Source: DYMC01 sp035406705 (GTDB lineage: Bacteria; Verrucomicrobiota; Lentisphaeria; Victivallales; GWF2-50-93). Taken from it: a stretch of DNA of 64,000 bases. A program made the translations under genes and the position numbers. Below, in pieces: positions 27,041 to 34,470 of this stretch. The stretch is taken from NCBI GenBank assembly GCA_964426675.1, contig CAYRRM010000012.1:1-64000 (forward strand). The letters run 5' to 3'. The notes below the pieces were generated by a model that saw nothing but the letters and a program-made list of their open reading frames with translations, was not told where the DNA came from and did no database searches. How positions within the stretch are numbered: position 1 is the first letter of the stretch; every line of letters begins with the position of its first letter.

Positions 27041-27907
27041 TTAAATATATTTTAGAGTTTTTCCTCCGATTCTTATATCTAGACTATATGACAGTTTTGC
27101 CTTTCTTAATCCTGGAATACCTAAATCCTGTTCACGATTCAAGAATTTAGCTTTAGTTCTGAGGTATTTTGCTGTTTCCATATTGATTATCTGGGCTGAA
27201 CCTTTTATTTCAGAATCTGCTTTTTCAAAATGCTCGATATATGTTTCATCATTTTGTCTGGAAAAAATTGAAAAAGCGCAAATTTTGTTTTCTGCAAGAA
27301 TCACAAGTCCTTCTAATGAAAGGGATTCAAAATGTTCAATTGCACTATTAAGCGCAAGTTTTTCGTGCTTGAGCCCAATATGGTTTGTATGTTGTTTGGC
27401 GTACCATTTGTCGGATAATTCGAGGATGGATGTTTTGAAGTTATCCGTTATGGGTAAACATTTGTAATCAGGATGATTTCTGACAAATTGAGAGATAAGA
27501 TTTTTCTTTTTTGCCAGTTTTGAGCCTTTTAATTCCACGAGCCTATCAATAAGATGAACATAATCTACAAAATCTTCATCTTCTATTACCTCAAAGTAAC
27601 TGGAAATGTCCTTATTGGAGTGAAAATATTCCTCATTTACATGATTAATATGCAGATTTTTTCTAGGAATAGAGAATAAATCAGGAATATTAGCTAATTC
27701 TTTTGGTGGTATATATGGGATAGGCATCAGGAGAGAGTTTTCTTCTGCATAAAAGATATATAAAATGTCATTCTTTAATTCCCATCTGGTATCGTATATG
27801 TTTCCCCAGATAAAAAGATTAGCAAAAGAATATTCACAGCAGAGACCTCTTTTTGATGATAATATTTTCTCCAGGATAGATTTGTCTGAGATTTCAATTT
27901 TTTTCAT
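27041..27907 (-). CDS. DUF2156 (MprF catalytic-domain-like) protein
   Basis: The 288-residue protein matches the tandem GNAT-like DUF2156 domain (PF09924): GLCCEYSFANLFIWG at the start, HTNHIGLKHEKLALNSAIEHF in the middle, and EKADSEIKGSAQIINMETA and LNREQDLGIPGLRKAKLSY at the end. In MprF this domain transfers Lys or Ala from aminoacyl-tRNA to phosphatidylglycerol. Free-standing forms are common and mostly uncharacterised. A flippase-like partner gene lies 1.8 kb downstream. No Shine-Dalgarno site is visible. Confidence 0.8.
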   Translation of the reverse strand: MKKIEISDKSILEKILSSKRGLCCEYSFANLFIWGNIYDTRWELKNDILYIFYAEENSLLMPIPYIPPKELANIPDLFSIPRKNLHINHVNEEYFHSNKDISSYFEVIEDEDFVDYVHLIDRLVELKGSKLAKKKNLISQFVRNHPDYKCLPITDNFKTSILELSDKWYAKQHTNHIGLKHEKLALNSAIEHFESLSLEGLVILAENKICAFSIFSRQNDETYIEHFEKADSEIKGSAQIINMETAKYLRTKAKFLNREQDLGIPGLRKAKLSYSLDIRIGGKTLKYI

Positions 27908-28093
27908 TTTTTTAATTAAATAATAAAAAAATCCTATTTATAGAGCTAAAAGCTAATATATAAAGAGAATAATTTGTGTTTTTATTTTTTTTTTAACAAA
28001 GAAAGTGTTTAACTCTTAAATTAATTGAAGAATTCATTTTGACAAGAATAGTTTTTTCTGAGAATATCTGACGACATCGGTAAAAAAGAGAAA

Positions 28094-28114
28094 GCGGGCT
28101 CTTTTGGAACCCGC
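28094..28114 (-). terminator. Rho-independent terminator of the pilin-like gene
   Basis: On the minus strand, GCGGGTTC and GAGCCCGC form an 8-bp stem (one G-U pair) around a CAAAA loop, followed by TTTCTCTTTTTT. It lies 36 bases beyond the stop of the gene at 28150-29316. This is the clearest intrinsic terminator in the window. Confidence 0.85.
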
Positions 28115-28149
28115 CTTCTGAGATTTTCAGGGGGAATGTATTTTATGAC

Positions 28150-29316
28150 TTATTTATTTTTATTTTTTGATGGTGATGAACCTCCGCCTTTTGATTCGTC
28201 ATCTACCGTGGGATCAGTATCATTTTCAGCAAAAGGTGCTTTGCCTGGATTAGAGCAATCTACTCCATCTGCATTATTACCGTGTCCATTATTATTCTTT
28301 GCTTTATCGGTTCCTTCTTGATTAGCATTATCGTTAGCATTATCATTACCGTCATCGGTTAACTCTTCGCCATTATAGGTATCTTGGTTTTGATCCATAT
28401 TTTGAGTGGTATTGCCTTGATTTTCTTCCTGGTTTTGTTCGCGATTTGGCGTACCTGATGAAGCAATTTGTTGTCCGGTATATATTTCATCGCCATGAGC
28501 TTCATGAGCTGGCCATGCATTTCTTGAAATTGAAATGATTTGTGGATTATCCGGATTTCCTGGAGGATAATGGATTATGGTAATTTTTTCGCCATTTTCT
28601 CCTTCGTCAGAGCTATCGTCTTCCGAAGAGATTGGTGTATCAAATTTTCCTGCATATTTATCCTGATTTAAATTTTTGCTTCTATCGGGAATGTCACTTG
28701 CATCAAAATTAAGTGTACCTGCGGGTGTAAGGAACCAGTAATTAGTTCTTTGTGTATATGGTATTGTCTCTACATGTCCTGACTCTACGTGAACTACATT
28801 GAAACGGCCATAATGAACGGTGTCAGATTTATCATAAACCAGTTTTTCTTCCCTTGCAGTGAGGTGATTAATTATACTTGGATTACTTGCATCAAATCCG
28901 TATTCACTGCCATCTCCACTTGCGAGATTATTTTGCTGCCAATCCCATCTTGAGCCCATATAGTGATAACTCGTTCCACCAATCAACTCTGCAGATGAAT
29001 TAACATTATCACTTGTATCAGGGCATTCCATAATGCCATATTTGTCTTTTGTGCTTTCAATGTATGTGGTAAGGAATGAAAAATCAACAAGCCATATTGA
29101 GCTATAGGGCGGAACATTTTGATCATTATTATACATGGCAATAACTTTGAAGGTCTGGTTCAGATTATTCATACAATAGACTTTTTTTGCCATTTCCTTG
29201 GCTCTCAGAAGTCCGGGAACCAACATTGCAAAGAGTGCAGCAATAATCCCCAGAACGATCAGCATTTCTATATAAGTGAAATGCCTTTTTTTATTTTTTC
29301 TTTGTTTTGTTTTCAT
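28150..29316 (-). CDS. Prepilin-like protein with acidic low-complexity tail
   Basis: The 388-residue protein has a class III leader (KTKQRKNKKRH, then FTYIEMLIVLGIIAALFAMLVPGLL) with the conserved Glu+5, and the usual AKEMAKKVYCMNNLNQTFK after the helix. His replaces Gly at the cleavage position, as is common in this group. The globular domain runs to about residue 280. The last 105 residues are Asn/Gln/Asp/Glu-rich low complexity ending in GGGSSPSKNKNK, most unlike a normal pilin and possibly an extended surface tail. GGGGGAA precedes the ATG, a sigma-54-type promoter lies upstream, and an intrinsic terminator follows, so it is a single-gene unit. Confidence 0.85.
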   Translation of the reverse strand: MKTKQRKNKKRHFTYIEMLIVLGIIAALFAMLVPGLLRAKEMAKKVYCMNNLNQTFKVIAMYNNDQNVPPYSSIWLVDFSFLTTYIESTKDKYGIMECPDTSDNVNSSAELIGGTSYHYMGSRWDWQQNNLASGDGSEYGFDASNPSIINHLTAREEKLVYDKSDTVHYGRFNVVHVESGHVETIPYTQRTNYWFLTPAGTLNFDASDIPDRSKNLNQDKYAGKFDTPISSEDDSSDEGENGEKITIIHYPPGNPDNPQIISISRNAWPAHEAHGDEIYTGQQIASSGTPNREQNQEENQGNTTQNMDQNQDTYNGEELTDDGNDNANDNANQEGTDKAKNNNGHGNNADGVDCSNPGKAPFAENDTDPTVDDESKGGGSSPSKNKNK

Positions 29317-29364
29317 AATTTCCCCCTTGCCTTACTCAGGCTTTTATTCTTTACCTTTAGTATC

Positions 29365-29381
29365 AGCATAACGCGTGCCAA
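29365..29381 (-). promoter_or_regulatory. Sigma-54-type promoter
   Basis: The minus-strand sequence TTGGCACGCGTTATGCT has GG and GC exactly 10 bases apart, as RpoN promoters require, with a perfect TGGCACG -24 box and a -12 box one base from TTGCT. The start site would fall about 35 bases upstream of the pilin-like ATG. RpoN control of pilin genes is well known in proteobacteria. Confidence 0.7.
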
Positions 29382-29405
29382 AGTCTATTTATAGAACTTT
29401 AAAAT

Positions 29406-30185
29406 TTACTTAAATAATACGGGAAAAACATACTCGGCATATCTCATATTATCGCGGTCAATTAAAATGAACCTTTCAAAAAATTCGATTTCCTCTTTAT
29501 CTTCTGAAGGAGGTTTATTTCCAGCAAGACTGGAGCCAGGTAATCTCACAATTGCTGCTGCTACCAGATCATACTCTATGGCAGTCTTAAGATATTCGAG
29601 ATTTCCTCCGAAAAATATAAAATATGGCATGTTTTTTAGATTATCCTGACATTTTATGTTCTCTATGTCATATGGTAATCCCACCAATGATATGAAGATA
29701 TCAGCTTCAGGATGGGCTAAAACTATTCTGTCAAATTCTTCAGCGGATAACCAAAAAATAGAGTTATCTTTTGGAATTGTTTCCTCTATTTTTATCTGGA
29801 TTTTATCTTTTTTAGCTTTGTAGAAGGCCTCTTCGAATCCTTTTATTAAGTATTTAGTGTATTTAGATGCAGCAAAGTATTTTGGGTAATCAATAATAAC
29901 TATATTTGTTTCTTTTTTTTTGATTAGCTTTTGTAGTATGTATTTTCCGACATATTTCCCCCCTAATTCGAGGTACGCATCTTCATAATGTTTAAAATCC
30001 TTAGTTTTGAAAAAGTAGGCAGGAAATAAATCAATGGAAAATTTGAGTATGACCAAACACAATGATATAACGGAGAAAAAAGAAGCGAAATATTTAGCAA
30101 AATTCTTCTCGTATATCTTATAGATGAATAGAAAAAGAAATGCACTTAGTCCAAATGTTATTATACATCCCCACAACAATAACAT
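29406..30185 (-). CDS. Membrane-anchored protein of unknown function
   Basis: The 259-residue protein has two N-terminal membrane helices (about 2-22 and 32-55) and a soluble alpha/beta region with TNIVIIDYPKYFAASKYTKYLIKGFEEAF and later ADIFISLVGLP. This pattern recalls a small periplasmic-binding-protein or Rossmann-like fold (compare ABC substrate-binding PF04392), but I cannot assign a family. It lies upstream of the sigma-54 unit. Confidence 0.6.
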   Translation of the reverse strand: MLLLWGCIITFGLSAFLFLFIYKIYEKNFAKYFASFFSVISLCLVILKFSIDLFPAYFFKTKDFKHYEDAYLELGGKYVGKYILQKLIKKKETNIVIIDYPKYFAASKYTKYLIKGFEEAFYKAKKDKIQIKIEETIPKDNSIFWLSAEEFDRIVLAHPEADIFISLVGLPYDIENIKCQDNLKNMPYFIFFGGNLEYLKTAIEYDLVAAAIVRLPGSSLAGNKPPSEDKEEIEFFERFILIDRDNMRYAEYVFPVLFK

Positions 30186-30714
30186 CGTAATAATCCTTAT
30201 ATTTGATTAAAATGTAAGAAATATCCTGCAAATCCTGCAAAGTCCAAGCGAATCTTCTCTCTAATCTATATCTTATTTTGTATGATGTCAACTGGGTATT
30301 AGTAAATTTGTTTATCTAAACTGAAAGTATTTTTCTTGTTAAAATTTTTGTTTCAGCAAATATGAAATTTAGTCTGTAGGTTACAAGTCACTGATAGATA
30401 TACAAGAAAATAGAATAGAGCTATAGAGTGGGCGTATCAGCATTGTTGTTCAATTCATTTCATAAAATTTTATCCTTCCAATTTTTAGCTTGAAACCTAC
30501 AAGAGCTTGTCTATTGTAGCGTATCTCTTTGCAGATGAAAGAATTGGAGTATTTTACCCGCCATCCTTCACGGATTTACCTCATTGCACTTAGCAAATGC
30601 AAGATATGGCTTATTTCAGTAAATCTAAAATGCTAAGAAAGTCCAACCCTGGAACAAAAAAAAGATATGGTTATTTATATTTTTTAAGCAGTTTTTATAG
30701 AATTTAGAATCGAT
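30186..30714. other. 529-base non-coding stretch with gene-relic and inverted-repeat signals
   Basis: No full gene is present. Near-copies of a 15-base sequence lie in inverted orientation at 30373-30387 and 30489-30503 (13 of 15 match). A further 7-bp inverted repeat (CTTAGCA 30589-30595, TGCTAAG 30631-30637) follows. On the plus strand, 30489-30590 reads 34 codons that look protein-like (IVAYLFADERIGVFYPPSF). It resembles the debris of a mobile element or pseudogene. Confidence 0.45.
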
Positions 30715-32052
30715 TTAAATTTTAGAATTTTCAGGAGTAATAGAGAGGAAATGCAGGTGGATATAACTTGCAAAGACATTGTTTATTTTGACTCCGTCTT
30801 GCCATGTATTACCATTACTGTCTTTACATTCGAACAAGAAATTCATTTTGTTGTTAGCAAGAAATTCGCTCCAGTGAAATTCATGTCCTCTTATGATTGT
30901 ATTTTTTTTGCAGAATGGCAACTGATGGAGAGTTTTTACTTCTCTATAGCCGAGAGCTTTGCATTTTTTGGTCATTTGTGTTTTACCCGGGATAACATTA
31001 CACATTGGGAAAATCTTACCTTCTGAATTTTGTAATTCAGTGCTTAGATACATAAAGCCGCCGCACTCTGCGTAAATTTTACCTCCTGATTTTGCGAAAC
31101 TCGCAACTGATTTGCGAAATTCGCAATTCTCTGAAAGTTCTTTTGCAAAAATTTCCGGGAATCCCCCGCCTAGATATAGAAGATCCAATTTTTCTGGGAG
31201 TTTTTTATCTCTGATTGGTGAAATTTCAACTATTTTAAAACCAGACATACGGAGAAAATGGATGTTATCATGATAATAGAAATTGAAAGCTTCATCTTTC
31301 GCGATTGCAGCAAGGTATTTTGGTGGAGGGTATATAGGTTGTTTTAATGAATTTGTTTGTGTAAATTCTGAAAGATTGATAATTGTATCTATATCCAGAT
31401 TTTTTTCTATATCTTCGGCGAGACCTTCAAAAAAGAAATCTTTGTTTTTATTTTCAATCCATGGTAAGAGCCCAAGATGTCTTTCCGGAATATGAAATTT
31501 GTAATTATTAGGAAATGCGCCGAGTAGGGGAGGCAAAGAATTTTTCTTTAATGATTCTTCGCAGATTTTTCTGTGTTTTTTACTTCCGATTTTATTTGCA
31601 ATGACTCCACGTATTTTTACCTGAGGATTAAATTTGGTAAAGCCGTAAACAAGGGGGGCAATACTAGCGCCAAGTCCTGAGGCATTTACTATTAATATAA
31701 CTGGCAAATTAAGAATTATTGCGCATTCTGCAGTGCTGCCTGTCTGAGAAGAAGAGGCTCCATCGAATAACCCCATTACTCCTTCTACAACAGCTATATC
31801 TGAATTAGATGAATTTCTTAGAAAGCTCTCCTTTATAACCTTGTCACTCATTATCCAGCTGTCAAGATTTATCGAAGGATTTCCTGATGCTGCGCTATGA
31901 TATGAAGGGTCTATGTAATCAGGCCCGCATTTGAAAGGAGCTACATTCAGTCCTCTTTTTTTGAGTGCCCAAATTAAGGCGGTTGTGATTGTTGTTTTTC
32001 CACAGCCTGAATTTGTTCCTGCTATACAGAGAGCAAAGAATTTTTTTTTCAT
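30715..32052 (-). CDS. cbiA: Cobyrinate a,c-diamide synthase
   Basis: The 445-residue protein has the N-terminal ATP-binding domain (CIAGTNSGCGKTTITTALIW; KCGPDYIDPSYH) and the C-terminal glutamine amidotransferase domain with LYLGGGFPEIFAKEL and the catalytic-cysteine context YAECGGFMYL. It amidates side chains a and c of cobyrinate. No other cobalamin gene and no cobalamin riboswitch is seen nearby. It carries two TGCGA-N3-TCGCA motifs 20 bp apart. Confidence 0.93.
   Translation of the reverse strand: MKKKFFALCIAGTNSGCGKTTITTALIWALKKRGLNVAPFKCGPDYIDPSYHSAASGNPSINLDSWIMSDKVIKESFLRNSSNSDIAVVEGVMGLFDGASSSQTGSTAECAIILNLPVILIVNASGLGASIAPLVYGFTKFNPQVKIRGVIANKIGSKKHRKICEESLKKNSLPPLLGAFPNNYKFHIPERHLGLLPWIENKNKDFFFEGLAEDIEKNLDIDTIINLSEFTQTNSLKQPIYPPPKYLAAIAKDEAFNFYYHDNIHFLRMSGFKIVEISPIRDKKLPEKLDLLYLGGGFPEIFAKELSENCEFRKSVASFAKSGGKIYAECGGFMYLSTELQNSEGKIFPMCNVIPGKTQMTKKCKALGYREVKTLHQLPFCKKNTIIRGHEFHWSEFLANNKMNFLFECKDSNGNTWQDGVKINNVFASYIHLHFLSITPENSKI
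31094..31104. repeat. GCGA-N3-TCGC palindrome 5
   Basis: Spacer AAC; read as Ala-Ser-Phe-Ala in cbiA. It is one of a close pair with copy 6, start to start 20 bp, two helical turns. Confidence 0.8.
31114..31124. repeat. GCGA-N3-TCGC palindrome 6
   Basis: Spacer AAT, a perfect 11-bp palindrome around the central base; read as Cys-Glu-Phe-Arg in cbiA, a different frame from its neighbour copy 5. Confidence 0.8.
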
Positions 32053-32113
32053 CGATAAAGATGAGTTGTTATTATTTTTTCAGGAAAAAATTTAAATAAT
32101 TGAAGTGTTTTTT

Positions 32114-33418
32114 TCAGGCCTTTATGACATTTTTACCGTTTACTACATTTCTTGTATCAATTACTAATTTTGCGATTTTCGTAAAGATGCTGTGATCTAC
32201 GCAATCGTGGGCTGTAGCAATCAATGCAAGATCATACTTTTTGCCCTTTAGATTTTTTACTGATTTCTTTCCGGTATATTCAGGGTATTCACGTGTTTTT
32301 GGAACGATTGGGCAGTATGGATCATAATATTCGACTTTTGCTCCTTTTTCATCTAATAGGCGCCATAATTTGAAAGAAGGGCTTTCTCTTAAATCATCAA
32401 CATTCTTTTTGTATGCCAATCCAACAAGCAAAACTTTACTATTTTTCAAAGACATTTTTTTGTCATTTAGAGCTTCGAGTGTTTTAGATAACACATAATA
32501 GGGCATATTTGTATTTATTTCTCCGGCAAGTTCGATAAATCTGGTAGGACAATCATATTCTCTTGCTTTCCATGTCAGATAAAAAGGGTCTATCGGGATA
32601 CAGTGTCCACCAAGTCCTGGTCCTGGGTAAAATGGCATGTAGCCAAATGGTTTAGTCTTTGCGGCGTCAATGACTTCCCAGATGTCTATGCCCATTTTTG
32701 AAAAGATAACTTTCAACTCATTTACCATTGCAATATTTACTGAGCGAAAGATATTTTCTACAAGTTTTGTAGCTTCGGCAGTTGCTGTAGATGAAACGGG
32801 GACGGTTTTGCAGATTATACAATCATAGAGGGATTTTGCAAAGCTAAGGCTATTTTTGTCATCTGCTCCTACTACTTTTGGTATTGTTGCGGTAGTAAAG
32901 GCTTTGTTATTAGGGTCTTCCCTTTCTGGTGAAAAGGCAATAAAAAAGTCTTCTCCTGTTTTTAGCTTTGTTTTTGACTCGAGGATTGGCTTCAGAACTT
33001 CTTTTGTCGTGCCGGGATATGTAGTTGATTCAAGTGAGAAAAGCTGTCCTTTCCTGACATATGGAGCAAGAGATTGGGCTGTTGATATAATATAGCTCAT
33101 GTCAGGCTCTTTATGATGTGTGAGCGGTGTAGGAACACAGATTATTATGGCATCGCATTCTGAGGATTTTGAAAAGTCGGTTGTGCAGGAAAATAAGCCG
33201 GTAGAATTCATACTTTTTATATTTTCTGAGGGGATGTGTTTTATATATGATTGGGATTTTCCCAGAAGTTTTACTTTTTCTGGATCAATATCAAACCCAA
33301 TAGTAGTGAAACCTGCTTTTACGAATTCCCCTGCCAGAGGCAATCCGACATATCCGAGTCCAACTATTCCTACTTTGATTTTTCGATCTGAAATTTTTCT
33401 TAATATTTCTTTTATCAT
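32114..33418 (-). CDS. Nucleotide-sugar dehydrogenase (UDP-HexNAc 6-dehydrogenase type)
   Basis: The 434-residue protein has VGIVGLGYVGLPLAGEFVKAGF (NAD-binding), ICVPTPLTHHKEPDMSYI, ESTTYPGTTKEV, and the catalytic-cysteine motif GPGLGGHCIPIDPFYL. The profile is that of WbpA/WbpO-type enzymes oxidising UDP-N-acetylhexosamines to uronates for surface polysaccharides. The ATG at 33418 is preferred to upstream in-frame codons because GGAGA lies five bases before it. No other glycan-assembly genes adjoin it. Confidence 0.9.
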   Translation of the reverse strand: MIKEILRKISDRKIKVGIVGLGYVGLPLAGEFVKAGFTTIGFDIDPEKVKLLGKSQSYIKHIPSENIKSMNSTGLFSCTTDFSKSSECDAIIICVPTPLTHHKEPDMSYIISTAQSLAPYVRKGQLFSLESTTYPGTTKEVLKPILESKTKLKTGEDFFIAFSPEREDPNNKAFTTATIPKVVGADDKNSLSFAKSLYDCIICKTVPVSSTATAEATKLVENIFRSVNIAMVNELKVIFSKMGIDIWEVIDAAKTKPFGYMPFYPGPGLGGHCIPIDPFYLTWKAREYDCPTRFIELAGEINTNMPYYVLSKTLEALNDKKMSLKNSKVLLVGLAYKKNVDDLRESPSFKLWRLLDEKGAKVEYYDPYCPIVPKTREYPEYTGKKSVKNLKGKKYDLALIATAHDCVDHSIFTKIAKLVIDTRNVVNGKNVIKA

Positions 33419-33623
33419 GAAGTTCTCCATATATTTTTTAGGGTGTGAATATATATTCATTTTACTTTATTTCAAAAGGAGAAAATATAATATTTTATTT
33501 TGGGCTTCAGATGAAAAATTAGGAAAATACAAGAAAACCTTCTTGATATTTTATTTAAGTGGGTTATTTTTACTTCTAAATCTTTATATATAAATTAAGA
33601 AAATAAAAAAAAGAGGTAAAAAA

Positions 33624-33980
33624 ATGAGAAAAATTTTAAGTTGGCTCGTTTTATCCGTCGTTTTATCAGGGCTCTTTACGGGGTGTTCTATAATTCAGGA
33701 CATGGGCAAATCGCATCATGAAAGTCATGCAACGATTGCCGATCTAAATGCTCCAATAGATAAAGTTGCTGAAGCAGTTGCAGCAGCTTTGCCGAAAGTT
33801 GGGATGACAGCTTCTAAAGTTCAAGATACAGTTCTGGAAAAGGAATTTAAGGGCGACGATATCGATATTACGATGAAGAAAGTAGAAGATAAGTTGACAA
33901 AAATCTATATCAGACATGGTTTGAACGGAGACCCTGTAAAAGAAGCAGCATTACTTGCAGAGATAAAGAAACAACTCTGA
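33624..33980 (+). CDS. DUF3568-like small lipoprotein
   Basis: The 118-residue protein has a lipoprotein signal peptide with lipobox FTGC. The mature domain (SHATIADLNAPIDKVAEAVAAALPKVG, then DITMKKVEDKLTKIYIRHG) is the short alpha/beta module of DUF3568, a family I associate with PVC and delta-proteobacterial lipoproteins of unknown role. A purine-rich site, AAAGAGG, precedes the ATG. It is a lone plus-strand gene. Confidence 0.78.
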   Translation: MRKILSWLVLSVVLSGLFTGCSIIQDMGKSHHESHATIADLNAPIDKVAEAVAAALPKVGMTASKVQDTVLEKEFKGDDIDITMKKVEDKLTKIYIRHGLNGDPVKEAALLAEIKKQL

Positions 33981-33987
33981 AATTAAT

Positions 33988-34113
33988 GTGAAAAAAGCTG
34001 ATCGAGAGAGAGAACAGTTTCGTTCATGTAGACCTATATTAATTGACCAGTATAGTATGGTGCATTTGAGGAATCAAGGCGACGTTGTAGTAATTACTGC
34101 AAGTCGAAGCTAA
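33988..34113 (+). CDS. Possible 41-residue protein or gene relic
   Basis: A GTG-initiated frame runs without interruption, is rich in charged residues (ADREREQFRSCRP), and ends in SRS-stop exactly where the shared repeat block begins. Copy A of the repeat also follows a frame ending in SRS-stop, but that frame is broken. No ribosome binding site is seen. It may be the 3' end of a decayed mobile-element gene rather than a functional protein. Confidence 0.3.
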   Translation: MKKADREREQFRSCRPILIDQYSMVHLRNQGDVVVITASRS

Positions 34114-34260
34114 CGAATTTTGATACGATAAATGCGGCCGCTCCCTCGTGGGTTGAAAATCGTAAAAAAATCGTCAACTTGAAAAGTTGCCCCATAATCT
34201 ATAACAACCATATTTTAATATAGATAGAAATAAAAACAATTTTCAGATGCTTTTTTTTAG
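34080..34260 (+). repeat. Dispersed repeat, copy B
   Basis: Inverted counterpart of 8165-8345. This copy contains a perfect hairpin, CAACTT-GAA-AAGTTG, inside the GGTTG/CAACC pairing; copy A differs in that central part but can still form a different small hairpin. Conservation of the outer arms with change in the middle suggests that structure matters. Confidence 0.7.
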
Positions 34261-34470
34261 ATTATCAGCATCTTAAACGCTCTTACTGCCTGATTGAACC
34301 GCAAAATTTTGGTTAATATGAATTTTACCTGGAGTTAATTTTTTCTTTAATGTATATTTTCAGATATACTTTACTGGAAAATTTTTGTTAGAAATAGTAA
34401 ATGTTTTTAGCAAAGTTTGACTTTGAATTTTTTAGGAAATTATTTATCTTATTTATCTATTAATCTATTA

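Larger units (their letters stand above)
33981..34470. other. 490-base stretch with a small reading frame and dispersed repeat copy B
   Basis: It holds a possible 41-codon frame (33988-34113) and repeat copy B (34080-34260). The remaining 210 bases up to the clpC stop are AT-rich and show no gene, terminator or promoter that I can support. Confidence 0.55.
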
